Assembly (NCBI GenBank): GCA_026008535.1
Contig: BRKX01000004.1
Location: 58,412,501 to 58,476,500, forward strand
Source: Perilla frutescens
Taxonomy: Eukaryota > Streptophyta > Magnoliopsida > Lamiales > Lamiaceae
Direction: 5' to 3'
Length of the DNA: 64,000 nucleotides
The notes below the pieces were generated by a model, which did not search any database, was not told the DNA's origin, and worked only from the letters and a program-made list of their open reading frames with translations. Below are positions 21,916-33,098 of this stretch, one piece after another; within the stretch, counting starts at the first letter, position 1; each line of letters begins with the position of its first letter. Both the position numbers and the translations under genes were made by a program.

Positions 21916-24056
21916 CTTAGTTTCTCTTTGGTGCTAAAGTACATGAAGTTCCATTTACGAGAAAAACTGCACTTGGAGTATCACTTCAATTTATTCGAGT
22001 TGTACACACAGCTCCCTGTTACTTATTACTTGCCTTATGTTCTTGCTGTAAGGTGCATTCATATAGTATCTGAGCACTCTGCACACCCCCACCCCCCGTT
22101 TCATTTCTCCTTTTCTGCTAGTGACTGCTGTTAGTACCCAATCAAACACGAAGAGATTTATACGATGCATGATAGAAATGCAATCTATTTCCAACTGATA
22201 TTATGGATAGCACTTGCTTTGTCCAGAATTTAATGTATGCATAGTTGGTACAATCAAACAACTAAGTTGATTTTGTTTTGTAGATATTATTAGGTGCCAC
22301 CTATATTATATATATATATATATATAATTTATTTTTAGAGTTAACAACTAAGATATAGTTAGATTTTAAAATAATTCCAGTATGTCATTTTTATTTTTAT
22401 TTTTATTTTTATTTTTGAGGGGTGAGAGGATAATTAAGTAGTGGAGACTCTTTTCCTGTTCTCAACAATTCACAATCTTAGACTACGACAGGTGGTTTTT
22501 TTTTTAATTGGATGAATGAACTGTGAGACATATTATATAAAAAAAATAAAATATAATTGATGAAGAAATCAAAAAATGAAATAATTATGGACAGGATTTC
22601 TAAAGTCAAGTAATAAAAATATCTACCATTTTAAAATTTGAGCTTTGTCCTCTAATTTTCATCTAAGAGACAACATATAGTGCTGCCCACTTTTCACTTT
22701 ATATAAATTAATTAGTTTTGAGTTTTGATTTGATTAGATTATGGATCTATCTGCAAATGGTTCTTACATTGTATGCATGTCAGTTCCTGTCCTGCAGCAC
22801 CTCTTTATTATTTTGTTGTATTTTATTTTCTCCTAGCTGATAAAGATTTAATCTGCAGATGTCACTGTTAATATTGGAAGAGTGCATTTTGCATAAGATG
22901 TGCACAATTATTGATTATTCTTTTCGTTTCTTCAACATCATTTGTCTATTGAATTCTAATTACTAGTAGGTTAAACTGCTGTGATCGCAGGACTTATTTA
23001 TGGAAACTAAAAGAACAAACTGCACATTAGTTGGCGTTAAAGAAACGATCCTTCATCCTTCTCCTCCTTCCATAACTTGAAAGGTAATTATGCTGTCTGT
23101 ATCTTGTTTTTCTCTTTTTCTTAAATTGTTATCATGTTTATTAGATTGTTAAGGAACTATAAAGAAATAGTAATTGCTTAACCATATGGAATGAAAGTTT
23201 ATTTTTCCTCAAAATATCAAAACTTGGTTATGTAAAATGTTGCAAAAAAGAAACCCGGATTTTTAGACATGAAGAATCTGAAGGTATATTTTGTGAATTG
23301 TGATTTTGTGGTCTGTGAATTGAGTGTCTATTGATGTAACTCTCAGCTTCCGTGCTAGAAAAATGAATTGCATGTATCAGTCACCATTATCAGTCAAAAC
23401 AACATAAAAAATCTAAGTCATCTGCATGAGGTCTTGTATCTTTTATAAGTTGATAGGATATCCATGTCTTTAGTGAGAGAGTTGATGCTCTTTCTCAGCC
23501 ATTAAATGTCAGTGCTTCACTAAAAAGAAGAAAGCCATAAACTTATAACAGAAACCATAGAAAATAAACTATACAGGATTATCAAATTCAAAAAGAAGAA
23601 AGTAATCGTTCTTTTCATTGTAAAGCCAACTGATTATCATGTCCCTTCTGATATTCTTTTTCCTGCTAATTATTTAACTATATAGTTTTCGATGTATGCA
23701 TCAATGCAAGGTATATTTCAATATTTTTTAAGTTATAGTGGATGACTTTAGCATTATGAATATGATTTTGTGTTCTTGATTTACATATTGTGTAGTAAAG
23801 TTTGATTTGTTGCAGATGTTGACGATTCAATTATGTGTGATCAATCACTGGTGTTGGATATCATTTTGGAGGATATTGTATTTTTGGATAGTTATTGACT
23901 CTCCACCTACTTGTATTTGGAATAATTTGTACTTTGGTGGAATATTATTGTATTTGGAATAGATTATTGTAAGTGGTTGGTATTTTGTATGGATCATTGT
24001 AATTTCTATTTTTCTGGATTAATCGATGAAAATTATTATTATTAAATTATTAATTA
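20649..24056. other. CACTA interior, no gene recognised
   Basis: About 3.4 kb of AT-rich, intron-like sequence. It contains a (CT)n microsatellite (about 21870-21911), a (TA)n run near 22307-22326, a short TTTTTA repeat near 22388-22415, and no reading frame with a recognisable domain. Frames at 21588-22134 are too short and too low in complexity to support. It may include introns or flanking DNA of the captured gene. Confidence 0.6.
21870..21911. repeat. (CT)n microsatellite
   Basis: About 20 uninterrupted CT units inside the CACTA element, directly visible. The Ser-Leu frame across it is an artefact. Confidence 0.95.
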
Positions 24057-24500
24057 TTAACTGTAGTCTAAGAGCCTACAACCGTAGTGAATACACCATT
24101 AAAACGATGCTTAAATATAAGTGACTACGGTGTTTAACCGTAGTCTTAAAGACCTAAGACTACGGCTTAAAACCATAGTATATGCCACTAAACTGTAGTC
24201 AAATGGTATCTTAAAACAACGGTTAGCAGTAAAAGACTACAATTTTTATCCGTAGTCTTTAAGTGTAAAGACTACGGTTATAAACCGTAGTATGTGAGAT
24301 TAGCTGTAGTCAAAAGGTATTTTAAGACAACGGTTTTGCAACCAACGACTACAGTTAAAAACCGTAGTCTTAATGCGTTAAGACTACGGTTTTAAACCGT
24401 AGTCTAGTTGACCACCCATAGACTACACCACCTGTCTCTACGGTTTTCAAATCCTTTACACTACGGTTTTTAACCGTAGTCTATGAGCGTTTTTCTAGTA
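24057..24500. repeat. CACTA right subterminal repeats
   Basis: About ten diverged copies of the AAGACTACGGTTTTAAACCG / CCGTAGTC motif in both orientations, packed to the terminal inverted repeat. It is denser than the left end (about 290 bp at the left versus 440 bp here). Several copies form short perfect hairpins, for example GACTACGGTT and AACCGTAGTC around 24280. Confidence 0.85.
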
Positions 24501-25129
24501 GTGAAATTAATATTCTGCCTGCAGGGCTTCCCATGATCTACGTGCTTCCTCAAGTGAACATCATCAACCTGGCGCACCAGGACACGGTGCTCATGCATAT
24601 TGCACGAAACATCATGTATACACTGTTATTACCCAAGATATCGAGTTTATTGACCCATGAAAGGATCTCACCCATTGATAAATCAAAGTAACAAACAATG
24701 CACACATATGATCATCAATAAAATATGAGTTCAGAACCCGAACTCTGTGGATCTTTATTCTCTCACCTAAGGTCAGAATAGAGAACAGTATCCTATCGTA
24801 ATCCTCCTCAATACACAAGCCAGTGTACTAGAATAATCAGTTAGTCAAGATAAACTAACTATCAAATTATTCTACGGTTTACCAATGGTGGGTTCAGGAC
24901 CATCTAAGTCGTGAGCCTTTTAATACATTGCAAGAAATCCGATGATATGATCTCTACCGTGTGTTGACCGACACCATATCATCTACAATGTAAGTATATG
25001 GAACCATACATATAAATATATAACAATAAATATATACACAAACAGTGACTGCAATTATTATTCAATCTATATTATCTTATTATTATTTATTGTATACAAA
25101 GACAAGCTTTCCAGTATACAAAACCAACA

Positions 25130-27547
25130 ATCTCCCACTTATACTCGAAGCATGTCTTTCAAGTATAAACAACACACTAGCAAACTCTCCAACATAACAT
25201 AAACTCAAAAAAGGCCCCGGGTCTACATCAACTCCCATTATCTTCACTTGACCATTGAAGGTCTGAGCTTGGAAGACTCGTGAATGAGACAGCCATTTTT
25301 GTCTTCCAATGCAATCTTGACCACTGCCACATCTTCCTCTCTTATATTTCGTACAAGGTGGTACTTTAATCCTATGTGTTTAATTACCCCAAGGACTCTG
25401 GATTCCTTTTCAAATTTGCTACTGCACTGGAGTTATCACAGTGTGCCATGATACTCGTAAGGTAAATCAGGAACCACGCCCGAGTCCAACAAGAAGCTAT
25501 GGAGCCGTACAGTCTTTCGTAGCCTCAGAGCTAGCCATATACTTGACTTTCATGGTGGAGTGAGCATGCATTTCTGCCTTACTCCTCCATGCCATGACTC
25601 CCCTTCCCAATTTAAACACATATGCTGAGGAAGATTTACTCTGATCCTTTTTATTGGTTTTGAAAAAACTAAGTCCATATAACCCAAGGTAATTAAACTG
25701 TTCGAGTGGTAAAACGAGCATACTATCTCAAGTCTTCTTGAGAATACTATTTTCCACAGTCCATTGTCCTTAACTAAGGTTAAAATTGATATCTTTCCAT
25801 TATGCCACTGCATAGTAGATATAAGTCTTTGCGCATAGCATACCATACGTGAGAATTCCTTTTGCTGAAGCATAAGGAATCTCATTTCCACTCATCCATC
25901 TCATTATGTGTTTGGGGAGCACATTTCCTTGAGTAGATGTATTCCATTCTCAAAAGGTGTAAAACCTTTCTTGGAATCTGTATGTTGAATCTAGCTAGCA
26001 CATTTTCGATATAGGTAACCTGGGATGAGTACATCAGCCCAAATCCTTTATATCGAAATGCCTGGACAATCACACCCCTATGTTCGATAACACCTTCTCA
26101 TTGTTACCCAATAAGCAAGTTGTTATTTAACATATGGTACTAGGATAACCACCATGTTTCCATCACGCCTCTTGTACACACAGCCTTTATCCAATTTCTC
26201 CACAAATCCATATAACTGGATAACTTCATTAGATCGGATATTCCAAGATTTTGATGCTTACTTAAATCCACGAATGGACCTCTAAGTTAGCACACTTAGT
26301 GTTATTGGCCTTTAGCAATGAATCTCTTTGTTTGTCGCATATAGATATTATCCTCAAGACTTCCGTTCAGAAAAAACTGTCTTGACATCTATTTGCCAAA
26401 CAAATAAGTTAAAATGAGTAGCAACAGACAAGAGATTCCAGATCTAACAATCCGTTAGATCTTCTCTTTCCTTCATAGACCCACTTTCATTAAATGAGAT
26501 TTACCCCCATTAAGTGGTTCTACAAGCTCCCACTATTCATGGTGATCCATAGATCCCATTTCGGATTCCATTGCAATTTTTTAAAAAACAGCATCCTTAT
26601 CTTGAACCACTCCGTCGTAGTTTCTGGGCTCCAATTCATTTAGTCTTTCCAGAAAATCAGAAGATACTTCTAGACTAATGAATCTATTAGGTTGGCGCAC
26701 AACCTTCCCACTGTGATAAAGAATTTTGTATACCTTCGTGACATGTTGTGCAGTATTAGATGGTACCTCTTCTTGTATACTTTGTATAAGATTCGAATGT
26801 CCTTTCCTCAAACCATTAAGAACGATCTTGTTCTTAACCTTGTGACTTATTATATAGTCTTCTTCTAAGAATCGGGCATTAGTTCTTACAATGTCCTTCT
26901 GATTTTTAGGACTATAAAATAAATCATTATTCGTTCATCTGGGATATCCAACAGACAATCTTCGTTTCTAGGACATATCCACAAAATGAAATAAACAACT
27001 TTGAATAGCTCATCATCAATCTTAACCATTTCCAATAACATTCCATTTGTTTGCACCACTACACCATTCTGCTGTTTGAATAACAGACGTAGTTAACCGG
27101 GATGCAATCCCATTCTCCGCCAAGTGATCCCTAAAGTCGCTTAAGAAGTACTTGTCACTAGGGCCACATAAGCAGAGTGAATTAAACCTAATAAGTTCTT
27201 TGAATCTATTCCTTTAGCCTTAAAGGACACTTGGTTATTTTACTTTCTTAGCAGGATTTGCACAAAGAAATGATTCTAGGACCAGTGAGACCAATGGACC
27301 ATCGTTTATCAAACTTTGAATCCTCGTAAGAATAATATATCCAAGTCTTAGATGCCAAAGATAGGTTTGATTCCTTTGCGTAGATTCTTTCCTTTTATTG
27401 AGGTTGATCAATGTATTCAATAGTTCTTTTGTAGTGTTAAGCATAGATTTTAGTGTAATTAAAGATGTCCATCTAATGAGCCAGAATAGATAAAATATTT
27501 CCCAACCATGATAACAATCTAGTTATCAAAAGTAACAAAATATCAAT
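25130..27547 (-). pseudogene. Co-B1 pol (integrase, RT, RNase H) remnant
   Basis: Minus-strand copia pol with many stops and shifts, the continuation of the element that starts at 6407. In coding order: GAG-pre-integrase (TYLWHLRLGYI, about 27340-27390), a very degraded integrase core (about 26930-27230), the linker VVRQPNRFIS (about 26700), RT pieces in 26150-26560, the RT tail YIENVLARFNIQIPRK (25882-26073 frame), and RNase H (DQSKSSSAYVFKLGRGVMAW and MASSEATKD, 25497-25660). The catalytic YVDD box is not readable. The polypurine tract is at 25130-25140. Co-B2 has the same family but lacks about 90 codons of RNase H that this copy keeps. Confidence 0.85.
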
Positions 27548-28323
27548 CTTTCCATAGTGACTATTCCGTTCCCGCAGAGGACCCCAAAATAAAAGTTGAT
27601 GCACAGTTCTCTCGATTGCTAGAGATATTCAAGAAGGTGCAGATCAATATTCCTTTGGTGGAGGCATTACAACATATGCCTAAGTATGCAAAGTTCCTCA
27701 AGGATGTTGTGTCCAAGAAGAAGAAGATAGAGGAGTTCGAGATGGTGCATATCACAGAGAACTGCATCTCCATCATCTAAAAGAAGCTCCCAGCTAAGAT
27801 GGAGGATCCAGGAAGTTTCACACTTCCCATCACCATTGGAGAAAAGATAGGTGGTCGAGCACTGTGCGATTTGGGGGCAAGCATCAATTTGATGCCGCTG
27901 TCATTTTTCAAGAAGCTGAACTGTGCGCAACTCAAGCCCACAACCTTGTGCTTGCAGATGGCCGATCGATCTGTGGTGTACCCCGAGGGAATTCTAGAAG
28001 ATGTGTTGATTAAAGTGAAGGATTTCATATTTCCAGTAGACTTTGTGGTACTGGACATGGAGGAAGACAAGAGCATTCCTCTCATATTGGGACACCTATT
28101 TTTGCACACTGGACGGGCCAACATTGATTTGGGCACTGGGATTTTGACTCTCCGGTTTGAAGATGAACACATCCAGTTCATATTTGATGTTGAGGAGCAC
28201 AAGGCAGCTGTTGAGTGTAACACCATCAATACTCATAAAGTTGGGAGACACCAGTTTCCCCGCTTGTGGGAACTTGAGTTCTCAATTCATCTGGCTATCG
28301 ACGTTAAATGCAGCGCTTATTGA
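27548..28323 (+). pseudogene. Gy-A2 gag C-terminus and protease
   Basis: The plus-strand Gy-A copy starts abruptly at CTTTCCATAGTGAC, equivalent to about 5648 in Gy-A1, at the inversion boundary. It has the end of gag, one in-frame stop (TAA at 27778), then an open protease frame 27799-28323 with LCDLGASINLMP near 27870 and IPLILGHLFLHTGR near 28077. After VECNTINTHK the frame runs through the former junction into 3' sequence (VGRHQFPRLWEL...) and stops at 28321. No RT, RNase H or integrase lies between protease and the 3' region, as in Gy-A1. Confidence 0.85.
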
Positions 28324-29857
28324 GAGACAACCCAATATGTTTTATTTTATTTCTTTTAGTTTTTCTTATTTATGTTTTTCACTTTTTTTCTGAGTTCTGC
28401 AGGTATAAGGCATTGATGCTGGAATATGGGGCATAGCAAATCAATCAACTTGTCCGTCGACAAGTTTGGGGGAGGAAGTTGTACCCAAACGGTCATCCAC
28501 TTAATTTCTGTAAGTGGTCGACAACATTCTCATGCATTCTTACAAACTTATTCCATCCCGTGGATTTAAATAAGTTTGAGGGGGATGTATGCTTATGGTG
28601 GCTAGACTTTTATTTTGTTTTACCTGCTTTACTTGTTTAGTTTTGTTTTCCCGAAAAAGTTGAAAAAAAAATTTTGAATTTTGGTCTTGGACTTTATGTA
28701 GGATTTAAATGATATATGCTTTATAGTTTATGGTTTAGTGTTTATGATTGAGATATTTGATTGGGAATGACTTGAGCATGTATAGCATGATTTGAAAGAG
28801 AATGTGTTTAGAATTCATCGAGCTTTATTTTGTCCAATGTTGAGCTATGAGATTTTGAGCCTATAAGACTGTTGTCTTAATTTTTGTTCTTCTGTGTTGG
28901 TTGTCTATGCACTTGTTTCTCTAGAACTTGCATGTCGTCTTGCTTGAGATTGAGTTGTTTGCTTTGAAGTAAGAAATGATAATAGGCCATCTTTTCTTTA
29001 CCCATGATATCTCATACACTGTCCTAAATTCATTTGATTTCTTTGTGAACCCTCTTGTGCTTAAAATGCCTTTTCTTTGAAAGCCTATTTGGAATTAATT
29101 TGTTGATTCTTGTGGAGAAATAGGAGGAAGGGTAGGAATTATGGAGTTGGGATGAAGAAGAAAAAAATGATGATAATTGGTGATTTTTGTTGGTGCAAAA
29201 AAAAAGTGCTATGTGAGTGTTGAAAAGAAAAAAATGATGAAAAGAGCACTAAAAAAAAATGTGAAAAGTGCCAATAAAAATAAATAAGAAAAGAGACCAA
29301 AGGTCCATGAGTTGAAAGAATATATGGATGATTTAAGGATGTGTAGAAGGAAGTTGGAAAAATTCCAACTAGTGTTTGAATGTGAAAAGTAGTTGGGAAT
29401 ATAAAGTAAAAGTGGTGGATTGTGTTGCAATTGTTGAGTCACTTTAGCCAAATATTCCTAACCTTAACCTGAGCCTACATTACAACCTTAACGAAAGTCC
29501 TATTTGATCCTAAATTTGAGCACATTCGTTTGTTAGTGGAGAGCTTAGATTGCATGCAAGCTTATGGTAGATCAAGTGTATACTTCAATGTTTCGATGAG
29601 TGTTTATCCTTATTTAATCACATTTTGAGTGTTTGAGCAAAACACACACCGGTGAGGATCATTAGCTTGAATTTTGTTCATTGAAATCTATCGCATGGGT
29701 TCATGTTTTGAATGCTGTGCTTGTTTTTGTCATTCCCGATTAGATTTTCGAGGTTGTGGATGCTAGATTATAAATTGTAGAGTTATATATTGTTTTAATT
29801 CTAAGTTTAGTTTTTTTTTTTGTTTGGGGACAAACAATGTTTTAAGTTTGGGAGAGT
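28324..29857 (+). other. Gy-A2 3' region with polypurine tract
   Basis: Non-coding. It opens with TTATTGAGAGACAACCCAAT, a variant of the GGGAGGCAACCC motif that follows integrase in Athila-type elements. It ends with the polypurine tract AAGTTTGGGAGAGT directly before the LTR. A similar GTTTGGGGGAGG tract near 28470 may be an extra or relic purine tract. No supported gene; the frames near 29209-29451 are low complexity. Confidence 0.7.
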
Positions 29858-31348
29858 TGATAACCTCATATTTTACATGTGTTTTGAGGTTCATTTGAGT
29901 GGTATTTGATGGGTATTGCATGCATGAATTGATAAGTTTTGCATTGTTTTCTATGTTTTGTGCAATGTCACATGTTTCTTCATTGTGAAGGGACTTAATG
30001 CCATTTTTTGTGTGGACTTCAAATGAGCTTGAAAATGTCCTATAAAGATAGAAAATCAAGTTAGGAACGCGTTACAAAAGGAATCGGGTCAATCGGACGA
30101 GAACGAGTGAGAACGAAGCAAAACAGTGAGAGGCTACCGAAGCTGAAAATTACCCGCGACCGGACTCGCGACCAAGGAGGTCGCAAATCATGGTCGTGAA
30201 TCACCTGTTTGGCTTTTTTCTGTAATGTCGCGACAGGGGCCGGGTTCTCCTTTATTTTATTTGCGATCTGGTCACGAATTTTGAGCCTGGTCATGAATTT
30301 TCTGCCACGTCAGCGCCACGTGGATTCGCGACCCGAGTCGCGGGCATCCTGGTCATGAATCTGGTCGCGAGTCGAGCAGGCCTGTCCGATTTTTGACCTA
30401 TTTTTGGGCTTTTCTTAACTTGGTATTTAAGGGTTTGATGCACGAAAATTCCACACAATTCCACCTACCCAAAAATTACCACCAGAGGTTTGCTGCAAAG
30501 AAAAACAGACGCAAAGAACAAGACCAAGAGATTCAAGAGCTTTCAAGATTAGAGACAAATTAAACCTTCCGGGTTTTATTTTCTTTGTTCCTAGAATTTA
30601 TCATGTTTTCTTTGTGGATGATTTTGGTTATTTATATTGTTATGTATAACTAAAACCCTAGTATTCTAGGGTTGTTTATGATTCAAACTATGAAATCCAT
30701 TTAATCTGTTGATTTCTTATGCCTATGATTTTGTTGTATTTTGCTTATTCTCGCATTTATCTATATTATTTACTTGATCACTAAATGGTACAATTTGATG
30801 TGTTAATTCATAAATCGAGAGAGGAGTTTTAACACATGATCTGGAATAAGTAACTTGTTAATCAATAACACTCGAGAGGGTTAAGGTTAATTGAGAGAGC
30901 AATATACCCTAGGAGCCATTAGGAGTTATATGCTAGGTATTGAACAGAGACCTTAATACGAGTTTTGTAATCTACAACCTAGGCACTTCGAGAGAAGGTT
31001 TAGTATGCATTAGTGGTTGCTCTAGCACAATTTAAATCCCAATATAGGCATAAGAATGAAAAGATTAAATGAATGAATTAGTTGATGATTAGGCAATCCT
31101 AGAATACGTCTTTTATTCACTATTTGATTTATCTGTGTTAATTTCTTCTGTGGTAATTTAGTTTATTTATTATTGTCAGTTTTTATTTAGTTAAATTCAA
31201 TCATGTTTTATAGTCTAGATAACTGCGAGGGATTAAATTAAATAACTAGCAGATTAATTATTAAATCTCTGTGGATACGACCTTGTTCATTGTTATACTA
31301 GAAGCCTCACTGTACACTTGCAGTTTAGGTGAAAATAAATATCGAACA
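29858..31348 (+). repeat. 3' LTR of Gy-A2
   Basis: 1491 bp from TGATAACCTC to ATCGAACA, with the polypurine tract just upstream. It is the uninterrupted reference copy of the Gy-A LTR and shows the empty site of the CRM-like solo LTR near 30795. The GC-rich region with CGCGACC and GGTCGCGAG motifs is at about 30155-30375. The 5' LTR of this copy is missing. Confidence 0.92.
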
Positions 31349-31856
31349 CCCAATATGACTTTAATGGACCGGTTATGAAAAAAGAGATAGAGGCCCAAAC
31401 CCAGTAGGGTTGGGACACTGAAATTTCGACCACCACCTTATTTATAAAGATGTGGGGGGATGAAATTTTGGAAATAAGAAATCAGCCCTCTTGTGTTCTC
31501 TTTATCTCCACAGATTCCCTACCGATCTAGTAGATTTCAGCCCACCTGAAGCTAGATTCAGTCCGGGAATACAGCAGAAGATTGAAAAGTGGAATAGCAC
31601 AAGTGGGCGCCGTTTTCATACATACAACAGCAAGATTAGACCTTTAATCTTGTCCTCAACCCATCGTTTAATTTGTAAGTCATATTTCGGTATTCTATGC
31701 TTCCGCTTTTAGTAGAATAAAAAATCGGCTATGCATGTTTATTGAACTCGGTTTATTAAAACATATGAGCTACATAAATATATGACATACATGACATTAG
31801 GATTAAAGAACAACCAAAAGGATCCTGCGGTAGTTTAATTCGAAAAAATCCCAACA
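31349..31856 (+). repeat. Co-C LTR fragment (last third)
   Basis: The sequence begins CCCAATATGACTTTAATGG and matches the reverse complement of 45016-45525, ending at ATCCCAACA (31856). Its front is missing; the Gy-A2 LTR abuts it. Plus orientation. Recognisable inside are the TATA-like inverted-repeat region (about 31431-31480, decayed) and the GTGGGCGCCG motif near 31603. Confidence 0.85.
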
Positions 31857-32220
31857 CCACCCCGCCGACCCATTTTGACAACTCTAGTCGAGATAACCCG
31901 CAGTCGCTAACGAAGTGTGCATTGGGTAAAATACACTTCTTTGTAATAGTTTGAAAACCACACAAAATAGGTAAATCATATTGTGTTAATAATTGTTGAC
32001 GCATTTTTCTATGTCGAGGGTAACCTACAGCCGCTACCGAAGTATGCACTAGGTATTCCTCGCTCCTATGTAATAGTCTGGAAACCACACAGAAGAGATA
32101 AACATTTACCTCTTGAAAAACCAAGTGTGACAAATTCACACCTAGTGATATCGGTATGATTGAAATTGAAATATTTGATCTCAAACTTACACCATTCTAT
32201 GACTAGGCAGGACATTGTTG
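31857..32220. repeat. Two diverged tandem copies of a ~127-bp unit
   Basis: 31887-31977 and 32014-32103 share an ordered set of motifs: GGTAACC or ATAACCCGCAG, CGCTA(A/C)CGAAGT, GTAATAGT and AAACCACACA. No coding sense. The host of this repeat is unknown to me. Confidence 0.6.
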
Positions 32221-32825
32221 ACGCATTATTGAATTCACATGATGTAGGTTGTTATTCATTAAACCACGATCTTGTAGATACTATATTTAATGAATTTATA
32301 TATTACATGCATATTATATAGAGCAATTTTCCCATCAGTCTTTGAGGCCCAAAACTAGACCCACATATCAATCAAATGGGTGGGCCATGGAGATTGGGGC
32401 AGGTTGACCTGCCTTGAATCTAGAAAAAAATTGCGCTAGAAAATATTAGCACTCAATCCATTAAAAAGTATCAGTCATAGTCTTAAAAGTAACACTATGC
32501 TAGTTTAATTATACGAGTTAATTACATCTGAGTTAGGATTTAAATTACTTCATTTTAATTTTAGGGTTCATTAATTCCATTTTATGGTATATATTTATTT
32601 CAAAATTAGGGTTTATATTTATTTCAGAAAAAATAATTGTCGAGCGCAATGCATGAGCCCACGCGTTAGCCTCGGACAACTACATTGCGAGAGTAGTCGG
32701 ATTTCAAAGAATTAAATTAATTCACTTAAATTTTAGGTTTCACTAATTCCATTTTAGAGTATATATTTATTTCAAAAAATTAAATTAATTCGCTTTAATT
32801 TTAGGGTTCACTAATTCCATTTTAG

Positions 32826-32867
<42 letters not shown>

Positions 32868-33098
32868 ACTGAATTAATTAATTTTAATTTTTGAGCTCAC
32901 TAATTCTATTTTATGGTATATAATTTTTGAGAAATACTACAAAAAAAAAAAAATATGGCACATGTACCCCACGGGGTTGTGCGTGGGGTACAAACGCCGA
33001 GTTTTGAGACCATTGCTTGACCTTATTTTATTTTATTGGGTCTGAACTGGTTCGATAGGCCTAGCTAAATGTATGAGAGACCTTCTCTGTCATGCATA
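32221..33098. other. Intergenic: AT-rich tandem repeat, (AC)n and a hairpin
   Basis: No gene seen. About 32545-32900 holds three to four diverged copies of a ~63-bp unit with TTAATTTTAGGGTTCACTAA. A (CA)n microsatellite lies at about 32829-32861. A perfect 9-bp inverted repeat, GTACCCCAC (32964-32972) and GTGGGGTAC (32983-32991), has a 10-base loop. Confidence 0.7.

Larger units (their letters stand above)
19197..24503. mobile_element. Non-autonomous CACTA transposon carrying a gene fragment
   Basis: The 5307-bp insertion has CACTACTAGAAAAACGCTCA at one end and its inverted copy (GAGCGTTTTTCTAGTAGTG) at the other, and 3-bp AAA duplications (19194-19196 and 24504-24506). The empty site GAATAAATTAATATTC is seen in other Co-B LTRs. 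CACTA ends with a 3-bp duplication define the CACTA (En/Spm) superfamily. Both ends carry dense subterminal repeats. I find no transposase (TNPD-like) or TNPA-like reading frame, so it should depend on another element. Its cargo is a TITAN-like gene piece at 20134-20648. Confidence 0.9.
18375..25129 (-). repeat. 3' LTR of Co-B1 (inverted), split by a CACTA element
   Basis: On the plus strand it starts TGTTGAGTTTTTCTCG and ends AAAACCAACA. Removing 19197-24503 and one AAA duplication leaves about 1445 bp, close to the 1449-bp 5' LTR at 6407-7855. The next bases inward, ATCTCCCACTT (25130-25140), are the reverse complement of the polypurine tract AAGTGGGAGAT, showing that this is the 3' LTR. 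Its outer flank AACTG completes the split Co-B1 duplication. Confidence 0.9.
13144..27547. other. 14.4-kb inverted segment
   Basis: Outside this interval Co-B1 and Gy-A read on the plus strand; inside, Co-C2, the tail of Gy-A1 and the second half of Co-B1 read on the minus strand. At 13144-13151 Co-B1 ends in ATTGATAT, and the reverse complement of 27540-27547 resumes Co-B1 with the same ATTGATAT, so turning the segment round restores a continuous Co-B1. The Co-B1 duplication is also split: CAGTT at 6402-6406 and AACTG at 18370-18374, each bordered by adjoining Gy-A sequence (compare the uninterrupted ACACCAGTTTCCCCGC near 28250). The segment contains the CACTA element. Confidence 0.8.

Noticed and set aside
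21847..22134. Open frame with a Ser-Leu repeat
   Set aside because: The repeat is the (CT)n microsatellite; the rest has no recognisable features and lies in non-coding CACTA interior.
6407..25129. A single very large palindrome formed by two Co-B LTRs in opposite orientation
   Set aside because: The LTRs are the two ends of one element split by an inversion, as the divided CAGTT duplication shows, so it is not a designed palindrome.
31491..31712. Frame in the Co-C LTR fragment, matching minus-strand frames at 45162-45380 and 53093-53311
   Set aside because: Shared only because all three are the same part of Co-C LTRs; it spans the putative transcribed leader and has no domain.
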